In this document: in pieces, positions 39,193-48,180 of the stretch
How positions within the stretch are numbered: position 1 is the first letter of the stretch
Layout: every line of letters starts with the position of its first letter
DNA from: Sporichthya brevicatena
GTDB lineage: Bacteria > Actinomycetota > Actinomycetes > Sporichthyales > Sporichthyaceae
Assembly (NCBI RefSeq): GCF_039525035.1
Contig: NZ_BAAAHE010000027.1
Span: 10,187 to 62,032, forward strand
Length of the DNA stretch: 51,846 nucleotides
Reading direction: 5' to 3'
Made by a program: the position numbers and the translations under genes
The notes under the pieces: model-generated
Told to the model about the DNA's origin: nothing
What the model saw: only the letters and a program-made list of their open reading frames with translations
Database searches by the model: none

Positions 39193-39900
39193 TCAGGTGC
39201 CGGCCGGCGGATCGACCAGCGGCGGATCGACCAGCGGCGTGCGGCCCTTCGCGAGCAGGCCGGCCATGGCGAGCAGCGCGGCCACCTGCAGCGGCCAGCC
39301 CATGACGACCTTCGCCGTGCCCAGCAGGCCCACCTCGCCCGCCTCGTAGAGCGGGTACTGCACGAGGACGCGCAGGATGCACGGCGCGGCCAGCAGCAGC
39401 GTCAGACGGCTGCAGAGCTTGACCATCGCCGGGTCGGAGCGCCACCCGGTCGGGTCGCCGGTGACCGCGCCGACCATGAAGCCGATCAGCGGCCAGCGGA
39501 TCAGCACCGTCAGCAGCAGCACCGCGGCGTAGCCGGTGTTGTAGAGGATCCCCGGCAGGAAGTACGCGAGCGCGCCGTCGTCGCCGTCCCCGCCCCGGTC
39601 GGCCCGCAGCGCGAAGGCCGCGCCGATCGCGATGCCGAACGCGGCGTTGAGCACGAACTGGACGGTGCTGCGCTGGATCAGCCGCACGACCAGCGCGGCC
39701 GCCGCCAGACCGGCGGCGATCGCCAGCGACAACTTGAGTTCGTCGGTGACGACGTAGGCGAGCGTGAACGCCGCGGTCGGGATCGCGGCCTCGAGCACGC
39801 CGCGCGGTCCGCCGAGGGCGGTGGAGAGCTGCTTGCGGACGAGTTCCTCGACGGTCTCGACGTTCGGGGGACGCTCCCCCGTCACCGGCTCATCGGTCAC
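39193..39900 (-). CDS. DUF3159 integral membrane protein
   Basis: The 235-residue protein has five or six predicted membrane helices (for example AAFTLAYVVTDELKLSLAIAAGLAAAALVV and AAVLLLTVLIRWPLIGFMVGAVTG) after a soluble N-terminus VETVEELVRKQLSTALGGPRGVLEAAIPT, which marks DUF3159. The function is unknown. The GTG start overlaps the stop of the OB-fold gene by 4 nt. The tail contains a duplicated PLVDP encoded by a perfect 15-bp tandem repeat. It is the last gene of the dut-DUF3710-OB-DUF3159 operon. Confidence 0.87.
   Translation of the reverse strand: MTDEPVTGERPPNVETVEELVRKQLSTALGGPRGVLEAAIPTAAFTLAYVVTDELKLSLAIAAGLAAAALVVRLIQRSTVQFVLNAAFGIAIGAAFALRADRGGDGDDGALAYFLPGILYNTGYAAVLLLTVLIRWPLIGFMVGAVTGDPTGWRSDPAMVKLCSRLTLLLAAPCILRVLVQYPLYEAGEVGLLGTAKVVMGWPLQVAALLAMAGLLAKGRTPLVDPPLVDPPAGT
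39206..39235. repeat. 15-bp tandem duplication at the 3' end of the DUF3159 gene
   Basis: GGCGGATCGACCAGC occurs twice in direct tandem (39206-39220 and 39221-39235). On the coding strand it encodes a repeated PLVDP just before the C-terminus PAGT. It keeps the frame and looks like a recent slippage or duplication event. Confidence 0.85.
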
Positions 39901-40283
39901 CCGACGCCGGGCCGGAGCTCGTAGCGGGGGTTGTAGACCACGGGACGGCCCTCGACCATCGCGACCCGGCCGGTCACCTTCATGCCGCGGCCGGGTTCGA
40001 CGCCGGCGATCTGCCGCCGGCCGAGCCACACCAGCGAGACCGTGCCCGACCCGTCGTAGAGCTCCGCCTCCAGGGCGGGGACGCCGGCGCGGGGGCGGAG
40101 CGTGACGGTCCGCAGCGTGCCGCACATCGTCATGATCTCCCGCTCGCAGCACTGCTGGATCGGGGTGCCGCCGGCGTCGGCGACGTCCTCCTGCAGTTCA
40201 CGCGCCTCGACCTCGTGGGTCGGGGCCGTGATCCGCCCGATCATGCGCTTGAGCAGGCCCTTGGCCGGCGCGTCGGTGGTCAT
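39897..40283 (-). CDS. OB-fold nucleic-acid-binding domain protein
   Basis: The 128-residue protein carries a single OB-fold. MCGTLRTVTLRPRAGVPALEAELYDGSGTVSLVWLGRRQIAGVEPGRGMKV is the typical pattern of strand, G-containing turn and barrel closure. An N-terminal helix (VEARELQEDVADAGG) precedes it. Two adjacent cysteines (QQCCERE) are notable. The ATG at 40283 overlaps the DUF3710 stop by 1 nt, and the stop overlaps the DUF3159 start by 4 nt. Its partner nucleic acid is unknown. Confidence 0.85.
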   Translation of the reverse strand: MTTDAPAKGLLKRMIGRITAPTHEVEARELQEDVADAGGTPIQQCCEREIMTMCGTLRTVTLRPRAGVPALEAELYDGSGTVSLVWLGRRQIAGVEPGRGMKVTGRVAMVEGRPVVYNPRYELRPGVG

Positions 40284-41173
40284 CAGCGGACCTCGGTGAT
40301 CTCCGGCCCGCGCTCGAACGGCTTGAGGTCGTCGGTCCGGCGCGCGCCGTCCTCGTCGCCCTCGTCGTCGTCCTCGTCGAGGAACTGCTCGCCGTGCTCG
40401 CCGATCTCGACCTCCTGCGGGAGCTGCAGCGGGATCGGGTCGCGCGGGGCCATGGCGTCCTGACCGCGGACGACGACCACGTCGGCGAGGAGGTCCTCGA
40501 GCGGACGCCGCAGCGAGGCGTCGGTGGCGGCCTCCCCGGTGATCACGGCGCGGAGGAACCAGCGCGGCCCGTCGACGCCGAGGAAGCGCGCGGTCTGCAG
40601 ACCGGTCGAGCCGTCGGGCAGGGCGACGCCGACCTCGGCGACGAGCTCGGTGCCGAACCGGCCCTCCTCCTCGGTGGACCGGCCGCCCGAGGCGATGATC
40701 CCCTCGGCGATCTCCCCGCGGACCTCGTCCCAGATGCCCATGGTGCGCGGGGCGGCGAACGGCTGGATCTGCAGCGCGCTGCGCTCGATGATCAGCGTCA
40801 CCGCGACGACCTGGTCCTCCGCGAGCTCCGCCCGCAGCTCCATGCCGTTGAGGATCGGGATGCGGACCCCGCCGAGGTCGACGCGCTCGATCTTGTCCTC
40901 GGGGGCGCTGTCCGCGTCCCACGGACCGCCGTCCCGCTCGCGGATCGTGCCCACCGGCCAGGACGGGCTCTGGTCCGCGTCCGCGGCGGAGGTGTCGCCC
41001 AGCGCGGCGAGCACCTCGTCGACCTCACCCGGGTCGGCCTCGAGCTCGGCGTCGGCACCGGCGTCGGCACCAGCGTCGGCACCGGCCTCACTGCCGGCCC
41101 CGTCGGACTCGGTGTACGAGTCCAGCTCGGCGCCCGCCTCGGGCTCGCCCTTCTTGCGGCGTCGGAAAGCCAC
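40283..41173 (-). CDS. DUF3710 domain-containing protein
   Basis: The 296-residue protein has a basic start (AFRRRKKGEP), an acidic Ala/Asp-rich segment (about 13-65) and the DUF3710 core. Core segments include GPWDADSAPEDKIERVDLGGVRIPILNGMELR, SALQIQPFAAPRTMGIWDEVRGEIAEGI and FLGVDGPRWFLRAVITGEAA. An acidic tail follows (DEDDDEGDEDG). The function is unknown. The GTG start is 2 nt after the dut stop, with GGGGAA upstream. A 12-bp tandem repeat encodes the AGADAGADAGAD run. Confidence 0.9.
   Translation of the reverse strand: MAFRRRKKGEPEAGAELDSYTESDGAGSEAGADAGADAGADAELEADPGEVDEVLAALGDTSAADADQSPSWPVGTIRERDGGPWDADSAPEDKIERVDLGGVRIPILNGMELRAELAEDQVVAVTLIIERSALQIQPFAAPRTMGIWDEVRGEIAEGIIASGGRSTEEEGRFGTELVAEVGVALPDGSTGLQTARFLGVDGPRWFLRAVITGEAATDASLRRPLEDLLADVVVVRGQDAMAPRDPIPLQLPQEVEIGEHGEQFLDEDDDEGDEDGARRTDDLKPFERGPEITEVR
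41051..41086. repeat. 12-bp tandem repeat (three units) in the DUF3710 gene
   Basis: GTCGGCACCGGC occurs three times in tandem (41051-41062, 41063-41074 with one change, 41075-41086). On the coding strand it encodes repeated AGAD in the acidic linker near the N-terminus. It is in frame and probably length-variable between strains. Confidence 0.85.
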
Positions 41174-41175
41174 GT

Positions 41176-41703
41176 TCAGTTCCCCTCGTCGATGGGGCCA
41201 TTCTCGCGCGCGGTCGACTCGCGCGCGGAAAAGCCGCCGGTGGATCCGTGCCCGCCGGTGCCCCGGGCCGAACCCGGCAGCGACTCCACCTCGTGGAACC
41301 GCGCGAGCTCGACCCGCTGGATGACCAACTGGGCGATCCGGTCGCCCCGGCGCAGCACGACCGGCTGCTCGGGGTCGTGATTGACCAGAATGACCTGAAT
41401 CTCGCCGCGGTACCCCGCGTCGACCGTCCCCGGCGCGTTCACGATGCCGACGCCGAACCGGGCGGCGAGCCCGGACCGCGGGTGCACGAACGCGGCGTAC
41501 CCGGCCGGCAGCGCGATCGCCAGGCCGGTGGGAACCTTCGCACGCTCGCCGGGGGCGAGCACGACGTCGACGGCCGTGCAGATGTCCGCCCCGGCGTCGC
41601 CCGGGTGGGCGTACGAGGGGACGGGCAGCTCGGGGTCGAGGCGCTGGACGAGAACGTCGACCCGCTCGCCCACGGACAGGGCTCCCTGCAGGTCAGCGGT
41701 CAC
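41176..41703 (-). CDS. dut: dUTP diphosphatase (dUTPase)
   Basis: Dut hydrolyses dUTP to dUMP, keeping uracil out of DNA and feeding thymidylate synthesis. All five trimeric-dUTPase motifs are present: [56 protein letters not shown] and the C-terminal [13 protein letters not shown] short Gly/Ser/Glu tail follows. GTG 41703 is used; a -10-like TAGTGT lies 8 nt before it, suggesting a leaderless mRNA. GTG 41673, with GGAG 8 nt upstream, is an alternative. It is the first gene of the dut-DUF3710-OB-DUF3159 operon. Confidence 0.93.
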   Translation of the reverse strand: MTADLQGALSVGERVDVLVQRLDPELPVPSYAHPGDAGADICTAVDVVLAPGERAKVPTGLAIALPAGYAAFVHPRSGLAARFGVGIVNAPGTVDAGYRGEIQVILVNHDPEQPVVLRRGDRIAQLVIQRVELARFHEVESLPGSARGTGGHGSTGGFSARESTARENGPIDEGN

Positions 41704-41779
41704 GGTGCCCGACACTACCCGCCTCTGGCAGGCTTGCCCGCGCAGCCGGGAGATCGGCCGAGCGAGAGCGGAGTGCGGC

Positions 41780-42064
41780 GTGGCAGAGAGCAACAACGTG
41801 GCCTGGAAGGCGGTCGCCACGGGGGGCGCGGTCGCCGCCACCTTCGTGACCCGGAAGGCGGTGGCCGGGGTCTGGAAGGCCGCCACCGGCGGCGCTCCCC
41901 CGGAGCACCCCGAGAACCCCGACACCACCTGGGCGCAGGCCCTGGCCTGGGCGATGCTCACCGGCGCGGTCGCGGGCGCGGTGCGCCTGCTCATCACCCG
42001 CAAGGCCGCCTCGTCGTGGCGGGCGGCCACCGGCCAGCTGCCGCCCGGCCTCACCACGAGCTGA
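41780..42064 (+). CDS. DUF4235 small membrane protein
   Basis: The 94-residue protein has two hydrophobic helices ([30 protein letters not shown] and [35 protein letters not shown]), each ending in a basic 'WKAATG'/'WRAATG' turn. This is the internal duplication typical of DUF4235. The function is unknown. GTG 41780 has GGAG 8 nt upstream. It is divergent from dut and convergent with the phosphodiester glycosidase gene. Confidence 0.85.
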   Translation: MAESNNVAWKAVATGGAVAATFVTRKAVAGVWKAATGGAPPEHPENPDTTWAQALAWAMLTGAVAGAVRLLITRKAASSWRAATGQLPPGLTTS

Positions 42065-42080
42065 CGCGGGCCGCCGCGGG

Positions 42081-43475
42081 TCAGTCCTTCGCCGCCAGCC
42101 AGACCAGGGCGTCGGCGACGGCGCGCTCGGAACCGACGGGGCGGTTCACGACCTTCCCGCGCACGGCCATGGTGGTCGAGCCGCCGCCGTCGAGGTTGAG
42201 CGCCTGGTGCATGCCGAGCGCCTGGGCCACACGCGCCGCCTCCCACAGCGTCGCCCCGACGCTGCGGGGCTGTCGGCCGTCGATCGTGACGAACATCAGG
42301 CGGCCCGCGGCGTCGGTGCCGGCGATCGTGCGCGGGTTGCGCCCGAACAGGCTGCTGTCGCGCCGGTGCAGGATCGCCTGGCCGTCGCGGACCAGGCGGT
42401 ACCGGCCGGTCACGGCGGAGACGCCGTCGCGCAGCGGCAGCCGCCGGCCGTCCGGGCGGTTGACGACGGTCTGCTCGACGTCGAGACAGCCGGCCCGCGC
42501 CACGCGGCGCAGCCGCAGGGCGGTCGCGCCGGTGCCCTGCAGGGACGTCTGTGCGCCCGTGAGCCGGACGCCGCGGTGCCCGAGGATCCGCACGGGACAG
42601 CCCGCGCGGTCGAGCACGACCTCGACGCCCGGTCCCGTGGGCGTGCGGCCGGCGAAGTCGCGGGTGAACTCGGCGAGCTGACCCGAGTCCGCACACCGCT
42701 GCTTGCGCGCCGCCGCGTGCTTGGCGCAGCCCTTCGGCACGTTCGGCGGGCTGTTCACCCGGTTCAGGGTCAGGACGCCCGCTCCGGCGCGGGAGCGGAC
42801 CTTGCCGGTCCAGTCGAAGCGGCCGATGCGCAGCGCGTTCTGCTCGGAGTCGAGGGCGAGCGTGACCTCCTGCGAGGTCCCGGTCGGCTTCGAGAGCACC
42901 CGGCCGTCCGAGATCGTCAGCCCCTGCGGCAGGCCGCGGTAGCGCTTGTCCGCCTGCAGGGAGAAGAACGAACCGTTGACCCCGACGAGCGCGCTGGCCC
43001 GGCGCGCGAGGGCGGTGGTGCGGTCCGGGTCCGCGAGCGTCCTGCCGTAGGTGCGCTGCAGGCGCCCGTCGGCCCGGTCCGGGTCGATGGTCAGAACGTT
43101 GACCACCCACGGCCCCGTGGACGTCGAGGCCCAGCGCTTGCGCTTGGCCTTCCCCGTGCCGCGGTGGATGACGGTCAGGGTGACGCCGGGCGCGAGTGTC
43201 TTGGTCGTGCGGCGCTCGGCCAGGCCCGCCCGGCCGAGCGGCAGGGCGGGTTCGTGGGAGACCCGCGGCGTCTCCGCCGCCCGGGGCGGCGTGGGCGCCG
43301 GGTCGGGCGTGGGCGCCAGATTCCCGATCAGCGAGGACAGCGGGTCCGGCGCCGGGGCCGGCGCCGCGGCGACGGCGTCAGCGGAGTCCGGGAGCCCGGC
43401 CGTGGCGACCGCGGTCGCCGTGACGATCCCGGCGAGCGCGTAGGAAGCCGGACGAACTCGGCAGAGGAACGTCAT
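42081..43475 (-). CDS. secreted phosphodiester glycosidase (NAGPA domain) family protein
   Basis: The 464-residue product starts with a signal peptide (hydrophobic residues 11-27) and a Pro/Ala-rich linker (about 35-70). The NAGPA-type domain covers about residues 90-460. Its markers are [12 protein letters not shown] (about 163), [10 protein letters not shown] and the C-terminal [15 protein letters not shown]. Related proteins cleave phosphodiester-linked sugars from glycans or teichoic-acid-like polymers. Several Cys in the central part could form disulfides outside the cell. ATG 43475 is the only sensible start. Confidence 0.85.
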   Translation of the reverse strand: MTFLCRVRPASYALAGIVTATAVATAGLPDSADAVAAAPAPAPDPLSSLIGNLAPTPDPAPTPPRAAETPRVSHEPALPLGRAGLAERRTTKTLAPGVTLTVIHRGTGKAKRKRWASTSTGPWVVNVLTIDPDRADGRLQRTYGRTLADPDRTTALARRASALVGVNGSFFSLQADKRYRGLPQGLTISDGRVLSKPTGTSQEVTLALDSEQNALRIGRFDWTGKVRSRAGAGVLTLNRVNSPPNVPKGCAKHAAARKQRCADSGQLAEFTRDFAGRTPTGPGVEVVLDRAGCPVRILGHRGVRLTGAQTSLQGTGATALRLRRVARAGCLDVEQTVVNRPDGRRLPLRDGVSAVTGRYRLVRDGQAILHRRDSSLFGRNPRTIAGTDAAGRLMFVTIDGRQPRSVGATLWEAARVAQALGMHQALNLDGGGSTTMAVRGKVVNRPVGSERAVADALVWLAAKD

Positions 43476-43533
43476 GGCCGCACATCATGATCACCGTTTC
43501 TGAGTGCGCTCCCAGGGTGCGCCCCGCAGTGAA

Positions 43534-43571
43534 CCTGACGTGCGCCAGACGTGCGCCCGGCGTGCGTCAGG
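43534..43571 (-). terminator. possible terminator hairpin at the end of the DUF4193 gene
   Basis: CCTGACG (43534-43540) pairs with CGTCAGG (43565-43571), and inner CGCC/GGCG pairs extend the stem. The hairpin overlaps the stop codon of the DUF4193 gene on the minus strand. The same stretch contains several GTGCGC copies. There is no T-run, so confidence is low. Confidence 0.35.
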
Positions 43572-43863
43572 CGCAGTCGCGGCAGATGAACTGGCCGTTC
43601 TTCTCGCTCGCGAGCTGGCTGCGGTGGTGCACCAGGAAGCAGGACGAGCAGGTGAACTCGTCGGCCTGCCGCGGGAGCACGCGGACGCTGAGCTCCTCAC
43701 CGGAGAGGTCGGCGCCGGGCAGTTCGAGGGACTCGGCGAGGTCGGCCTCGTCGACATCCACCGTGCTGGCGCCCTTGTCCACCCGCCGGGACTTGAGCTC
43801 CTCGATGCTGTCCTCGCCGAGCTCGTCGTCCGTCTTGCGGGGGGCGTCGTAATCAGTCGCCAT
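43567..43863 (-). CDS. DUF4193 family small zinc-ribbon-like protein
   Basis: The 98-residue protein begins MATDYDAPRKTDDELGEDSIEELK, the DUF4193 signature. It is acidic in the middle and ends in CSSC-x17-CRDC, four cysteines that would bind zinc as a ribbon. The family is actinobacterial and of unknown function. ATG 43863 has AGGAG about 10 nt upstream. It lies 3' of the hemH / inositol-monophosphatase-like pair on the same strand, after a 68-bp gap. Confidence 0.92.
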   Translation of the reverse strand: MATDYDAPRKTDDELGEDSIEELKSRRVDKGASTVDVDEADLAESLELPGADLSGEELSVRVLPRQADEFTCSSCFLVHHRSQLASEKNGQFICRDCA

Positions 43864-43931
43864 GTAGGTCCGGGTCTCCTCGTGCTGATTGGCGGGACCG
43901 CAGTATGCCTGCCCGGGGCGGGAATTGTGCC

Positions 43932-44783
43932 TTAAGGCAGGGCGGGGGTGGCGACGGGGTCCGTCAAGCCCGTCTCGTGACCCGCTCCGGCGGCGAGCAA
44001 CAACGCCTCCAGCGGGTCGAATAATTCCGGCGGTGCGGCCAGCAGGAACCGCGAGGAGGGTGCCTCGCCGGCGAGGCCCGCCACGCGGGCGCCGGCCTCC
44101 GCCGCGATCAGCCCGCCCGCGGCGAAGTCCCACGGGTTGACGCCCCGCTCGAAGTAGGCGTCCACCCGCCCGGCGGCGAGCGCGCACAGGTCGACGGCGC
44201 ACGCGCCGTGGCGGCGGATGTCCCGGACGGCGGGCAGCACGTGCCGCAGGACCTCCGCCTGGTGCGCCCGACGCCGCGGGTCGTAGCCGAATCCGGTGGC
44301 CACGAGCGCGCGGTCCAGCGGCGGGGCCGGGTTCACGCGCAGCGGCCGGCCGTTGCAGGTCGCGCCCTGACCCCGGACGGCGGCGAACGTCTCCCCCGCC
44401 GCCGGGACGTGCACGACCCCGACCACCGACTCCCCCGCGACCTCGGCGGCGAGGCTGACCGCCCAGCCACCCAGGTCGTAGAGGTAGTTGACGGTCCCGT
44501 CGAGCGGGTCGACCACCCAGCGCACCCCGGAGGTCCCGGGGTGGTCCGTGCCCTCCTCACCGAGCATCCCGTCGGCCGGCCGCAGCCGGGCCAGGGTCTC
44601 GGTGATCAGCGCCTCCGCGGCGTGGTCCATCTCGGTGACCACGTCGGTCGGCGTCGACTTCGACGTCACCCGCAGCGGCCCGCTCGGACGCCCGGAGGCG
44701 AGCAGGGTGCCCGCCTCCCGGGCCACCAGTAGGGCGACCTCGAGCAGTTCCTGTGTGGGGAGCTCCGTGGGCGATGCCGGCAC
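43932..44783 (-). CDS. inositol monophosphatase family phosphatase
   Basis: The 283-residue enzyme belongs to the IMPase/FBPase metal-dependent phosphatases. The metal-binding residues are in DGMLGEEGTDHPG and VVDPLDGTVNYLYDLGGW, and the C-terminal motif is NPWDFAAGGLIAAEAGARV. Likely substrates are inositol 1-phosphate, histidinol phosphate or similar; the sequence does not decide. GTG 44783 starts 2 nt after the hemH stop, so it forms an operon with hemH. The longer frame to 44849 is antisense-like and overlaps hemH. Confidence 0.87.
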   Translation of the reverse strand: MPASPTELPTQELLEVALLVAREAGTLLASGRPSGPLRVTSKSTPTDVVTEMDHAAEALITETLARLRPADGMLGEEGTDHPGTSGVRWVVDPLDGTVNYLYDLGGWAVSLAAEVAGESVVGVVHVPAAGETFAAVRGQGATCNGRPLRVNPAPPLDRALVATGFGYDPRRRAHQAEVLRHVLPAVRDIRRHGACAVDLCALAAGRVDAYFERGVNPWDFAAGGLIAAEAGARVAGLAGEAPSSRFLLAAPPELFDPLEALLLAAGAGHETGLTDPVATPALP

Positions 44784-44785
44784 GC

Positions 44786-45859
44786 TCAGTCCCGCCCCGC
44801 GACCGCGGGCCGGGGTCCCTTCGGGTTCGGGCAGCACCCCGGCGGGCACAGGTCGTAGGACGCGCCGAGCTCGCCGAGCGCCGGCCGCTGGTCCGGCATG
44901 ACGCTGTTGGCGCGTTCGAGCACGAGCTCACGGATCGCGGCGACGAACTCCGGCGCCGCCCCGACCGTCCCGGCGCGGGCGAACGCCACCCCGAGCTTGT
45001 CGGCCTGCTCCTTGAGCTCGACGTCGAGGTCGTACACGACCTCCATGTGGTCGGAGATGAACCCGATCGGGACGACGACCACCGCGGTGGTGCCGACCTG
45101 GGACAGGGCGGTGAGGCGGTCGCCGATGTCCGGCTCCAGCCACGGGACCTGCGGCGGGCCGGAGCGCGACTGGAAGACGAGCTCGTAGGGCCGCTCGATC
45201 CCGGTCGCCTCCTGCACGCCCGCGGCGACCACGGCCGCGACGTCCTCGTGCTGCCGCACGTAGAGCCCGCCCTCGGGGCCCGCGCTGTACGCCATCGCCA
45301 TCGGGATCGAGTGCGTGGTGAACAGGATCGTCGCGGACTCGCGCTGGTCGGCCGGCAGCTGCTCGAGCGCAGCGACGGTGTTGGCGACCATCGGCTTCAC
45401 GAAGCCCGGGTGGTTGAAGTAGTGCCGGATGCGCGCGAAGTTCGGCGCCTTCGGGATGCCGGCCTTCGCCGCGAAGATGTCCTCGCGGTACTGCCGGCAG
45501 CCCGGGTACGAGGCGTACGCCGAGGTCAGCAGGACCAGCGCCCGGCGGCGGCCGTCGTCGGCCATCTGGGCGATCGCGTCGCGCAGCGACGGGTTCCAGT
45601 TGCGGTTGCCCCAGTAGATGGGCAGGTCGATCCCGTTGACCGCGAAGTCGGCCTCGAGGGCACCCAGCAGCTCGCGGCAGTGCCCGTTGATCGGGCTGAC
45701 CCCGCCGAAGCGGTGGTAGTGCTCCGCGACCTCGGCGAGGCGCTCGGGCGGGACGTCCTTGCCGCGCGTCACGTTCTGCAGGAAGGGCATGACGTCGTCG
45801 GGGCCCTCGGGTCCCCCGAACGACACCAGCAGGAAGGCATCAAAAGGACCGGCGCTCAT
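44786..45859 (-). CDS. hemH: ferrochelatase HemH/CpfC (coproporphyrin ferrochelatase, Fe-S type)
   Basis: The enzyme inserts Fe2+ into coproporphyrin III in the pathway that ends with HemQ. The 357-residue protein starts DAFLLVSFGGPEGPDDVMPFL, a family hallmark. It has the active-site His183 in TTHSIP and the late segment FISDHMEVVYDLD with His and Glu. Cys121 (YPGCRQ) and the C-terminal Cys338, Cys342 and Cys343 (LCPPGCC) fit the [2Fe-2S] ligands of actinobacterial ferrochelatases. ATG 45859 has AGGA 8-9 nt upstream; ATG 45868 is possible. It is divergent from the MFS gene, with only 18 bp between the starts. Confidence 0.94.
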   Translation of the reverse strand: MSAGPFDAFLLVSFGGPEGPDDVMPFLQNVTRGKDVPPERLAEVAEHYHRFGGVSPINGHCRELLGALEADFAVNGIDLPIYWGNRNWNPSLRDAIAQMADDGRRRALVLLTSAYASYPGCRQYREDIFAAKAGIPKAPNFARIRHYFNHPGFVKPMVANTVAALEQLPADQRESATILFTTHSIPMAMAYSAGPEGGLYVRQHEDVAAVVAAGVQEATGIERPYELVFQSRSGPPQVPWLEPDIGDRLTALSQVGTTAVVVVPIGFISDHMEVVYDLDVELKEQADKLGVAFARAGTVGAAPEFVAAIRELVLERANSVMPDQRPALGELGASYDLCPPGCCPNPKGPRPAVAGRD

Positions 45860-45877
45860 GTCGGTCATCCTGTCAAA

Positions 45878-46887
45878 GTGCTGACCCCCTACCGCGACGT
45901 GCTCACGCAACCCGGGGCACTGCGGTTCAGCCTGGCCGGCTTCCTCGCCCGCCTGCCGATCTCGATGCTCACCCTGGGGGTCGTTCTGCTGGTCTCCGGG
46001 ACCGGCCGCTCCTACGCGCTGGCCGGCGCCGCGGCCGGCGCGGTGAACCTGGGTTTCGTCGTCGCGGGGCCCCGCCTGGCCCGCCTGGTCGACGGGTACG
46101 GACAGGCCGCGGTGCTGCGTCCGGCGGCGGCCGCGCAGGCCGTCGCGCTCGGCGCGTTGATCCTCGCCGGGACCAACGAGGCGCCGGGAGCCGTGCTGGT
46201 CGCGCTGTCCCTGCTCACCGGGATGACGATGCCGAGCATCGGCGGTCTGGTCCGGGCGCGGTGGACGACACTGCTCGGCGGGTCCGACCCGGCGCAGGCT
46301 CCGACCGGCGCGGCCCGGCTCCACACCGCTTTCTCCTTCGAGTCGGTCGTCGACGAGGTGATCTTCGTCGTCGGCCCGATCGCGGCGACGCGGGCGCCCG
46401 CGGGGCCGCCGGCGGCCTCCTGGCGCTCTACGCGCTGGGCAGCCTGGTGGCCGGGGTCGTGTTCGGCGCCGCCCGCCGGCACGCGCCGCCGTGGCAGGGG
46501 TTCCTGGCCGGAGCGGTCGGCATCGGCGCCTCGGCGCTCGCGATGCCGTTCGTGCCGTCCCTGGGCGTCCTGGCCGGGCTGATCGTCCTGGCCGGGGTCC
46601 CCATCTCTCCGACGCTGATCAGCGGCATGGGGCTGGTCCGGTCCCTCGCCCCGCCCGCGCGGCTGACCGAGGGCTTCGCCTGGGCGACGACCGGGCTGTC
46701 CGTCGGCCTGATGACGGGATCCGCCGCGGCGGGCTGGCTGGCCGAGCACGTCGGGCCGGCGGACGCGTTCTGGGCCGCCACGGTGGCGGCCCTGAGCGCC
46801 GCCACCCTGGCCGCCGCGGGGGCGCCACGGCTGCGTCGGGGGCCCGGCGTTCACCCGATCGGAGTAGTTCCCGGCACAGTGCCCTGA
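45878..46887 (+). pseudogene. broken MFS transporter gene (internal, out-of-frame deletion)
   Basis: The 5' part reads as an MFS protein in one frame from GTG 45878 (PYRDVLTQPGALRFSLAGFLARLPISM, with about five membrane helices) up to FVVGPIAA near 46388. The family-like sequence then resumes in another frame from about 46405 (AAGGLLALYALGSLVAGVVFG, later PARLTEGFAWATTGL) to the stop at 46887. The total is about 335 codons against about 400 for the family. Compared with what I recall of relatives, about 60-90 codons between helix 5 and helix 8 are missing at the junction. The gene is probably non-functional, unless the gap is an assembly error in this GC-rich stretch. Confidence 0.75.
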
Positions 46888-46977
46888 CTCACGGGCGCGC
46901 CTCCACGGCTTTGGCCGCTCGAACGGACAAACTCGTAACCGACCTCAGGTGCCGTCGGCAGCAGGAGGACTTCGGTC

Positions 46978-48132
46978 ATGCAGGATCTCCGTCTCGTCGC
47001 GGCGAATGAACGCGGCACCCATCTGGTGCTCCGTTCGCCGGACGGCGAGAAGTTCGTAGTGCCCATCGACGAGCGCCTGCGCGCCGCGATTCGCGGTGAC
47101 AAGACCCTCCTGTCACAGCTCGACGCCGGCGTCGGCCAGCTGCGACCGCGCGAGATCCAGGCACGTATCCGGGCCGGCGAGTCGGCGGAGCAGGTCGCGG
47201 CCGCGGCCGGCGTCCACGTCGACCGCGTGCGCCGGTTCGAGGGACCCGTCCTCGCCGAGCGCGAGCACATGGCACAGATGTCGCAGCGCGCCTCGGTGCG
47301 CCGCCCCGGCCAGGCCGAGCTGCGCCCGAACACCCTCGCCGAGTCGGTGCCGACCCAGCTGCAGCTCATCGGCCTCGCGCCGACCGACCTGAACTGGGAC
47401 TCGTGGCGTCGCGACGACGGCCGCTGGTTGGTGCAGGTCAGCTACGACCACGACGCGCTGACGCAGCAGGCGACGTTCCTGTTCGACCCGCGCGCCCGCA
47501 CGGTCGTCGCGGAGAACGACCAGGCCCGCTTCCTCACCGGCGAGCTCGAGGAGCACCCCGCTCGCGAGCCGTTCCGGCCCCGGATCGCGGCGCCGGTCCC
47601 GCTGCGCAGCGCCGAACCCGTCGCCGAGGTCGAGGACGACGAGGACGTCGAACTCGAGGCCGAGGAGAAGGTCGCCCCGACGGCGATGCGTCGCCCGGAC
47701 CCGACGCTGAACCGCCGTCCGCCGGACGTCGTAGCGCGCCGCCCCGAGCCGACCCCCGCTCCGCCCCCGGCCCCGCGCCCGGCGACGGTGGTCACTCCCC
47801 CGCCGCCCGCTCCGCCCGTGGTCCCGCCGCTCCCGGCGGCCGCTCCGGTCGCCCCGGCGGCCAAGGCCGCTCCGGAGCCGACCCCGGAACCCGCGCCGGC
47901 TCCGGCCCCCGCGGTCGAGGCGGCCCCGCGTCGGTCGATCATCGACACCCCGACGCTGCCGATGGACCCGCCGCCGACCCCGGCCGAGGCGATGCCCGTC
48001 CGGCGCACCGGGACCCACGACGCGTCCGCGGACGAGGCCCCCGCCCCGACCCCGACCCGCTCCGGCGGCCGTCGCCGCGCCCGGGTCCCGAGCTGGGACG
48101 ACATCCTGATCGGCACCCGCCCCAAGGAGTAG
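46978..48132 (+). CDS. sepH: SepH, cell-division (septation) regulator, formerly DUF3071
   Basis: SepH binds FtsZ and helps Z-ring assembly in actinobacteria. The 384-residue protein starts MQDLRLVAANERGTHLVLRSPDGEKFVVPIDERLRAAIRGD, the conserved N-terminal domain. It contains an HTH-like segment (RPREIQARIRAGESAEQVAAAAGVHVDRVRRFEGPVLAEREHMA, about 60-100). A long Pro/Ala/Glu-rich disordered linker (about 205-345) leads to the conserved basic C-terminus RVPSWDDILIGTRPKE. ATG 46978 has AGGAGG about 9 nt upstream. A hairpin terminator and repeat copy 3 follow. Confidence 0.93.
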   Translation: MQDLRLVAANERGTHLVLRSPDGEKFVVPIDERLRAAIRGDKTLLSQLDAGVGQLRPREIQARIRAGESAEQVAAAAGVHVDRVRRFEGPVLAEREHMAQMSQRASVRRPGQAELRPNTLAESVPTQLQLIGLAPTDLNWDSWRRDDGRWLVQVSYDHDALTQQATFLFDPRARTVVAENDQARFLTGELEEHPAREPFRPRIAAPVPLRSAEPVAEVEDDEDVELEAEEKVAPTAMRRPDPTLNRRPPDVVARRPEPTPAPPPAPRPATVVTPPPPAPPVVPPLPAAAPVAPAAKAAPEPTPEPAPAPAPAVEAAPRRSIIDTPTLPMDPPPTPAEAMPVRRTGTHDASADEAPAPTPTRSGGRRRARVPSWDDILIGTRPKE

Positions 48133-48180
48133 TCCTCCTCAGATCGTCGAGTCCCCAGATCCACGAGTCGCCAGATCGTC

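Noticed and set aside
43501-43566. GTGCGC direct repeats as a possible iteron or operator cluster
   Set aside because: The copies are irregularly spaced and explained by general GC bias plus a hairpin after the DUF4193 gene; evidence is too weak.
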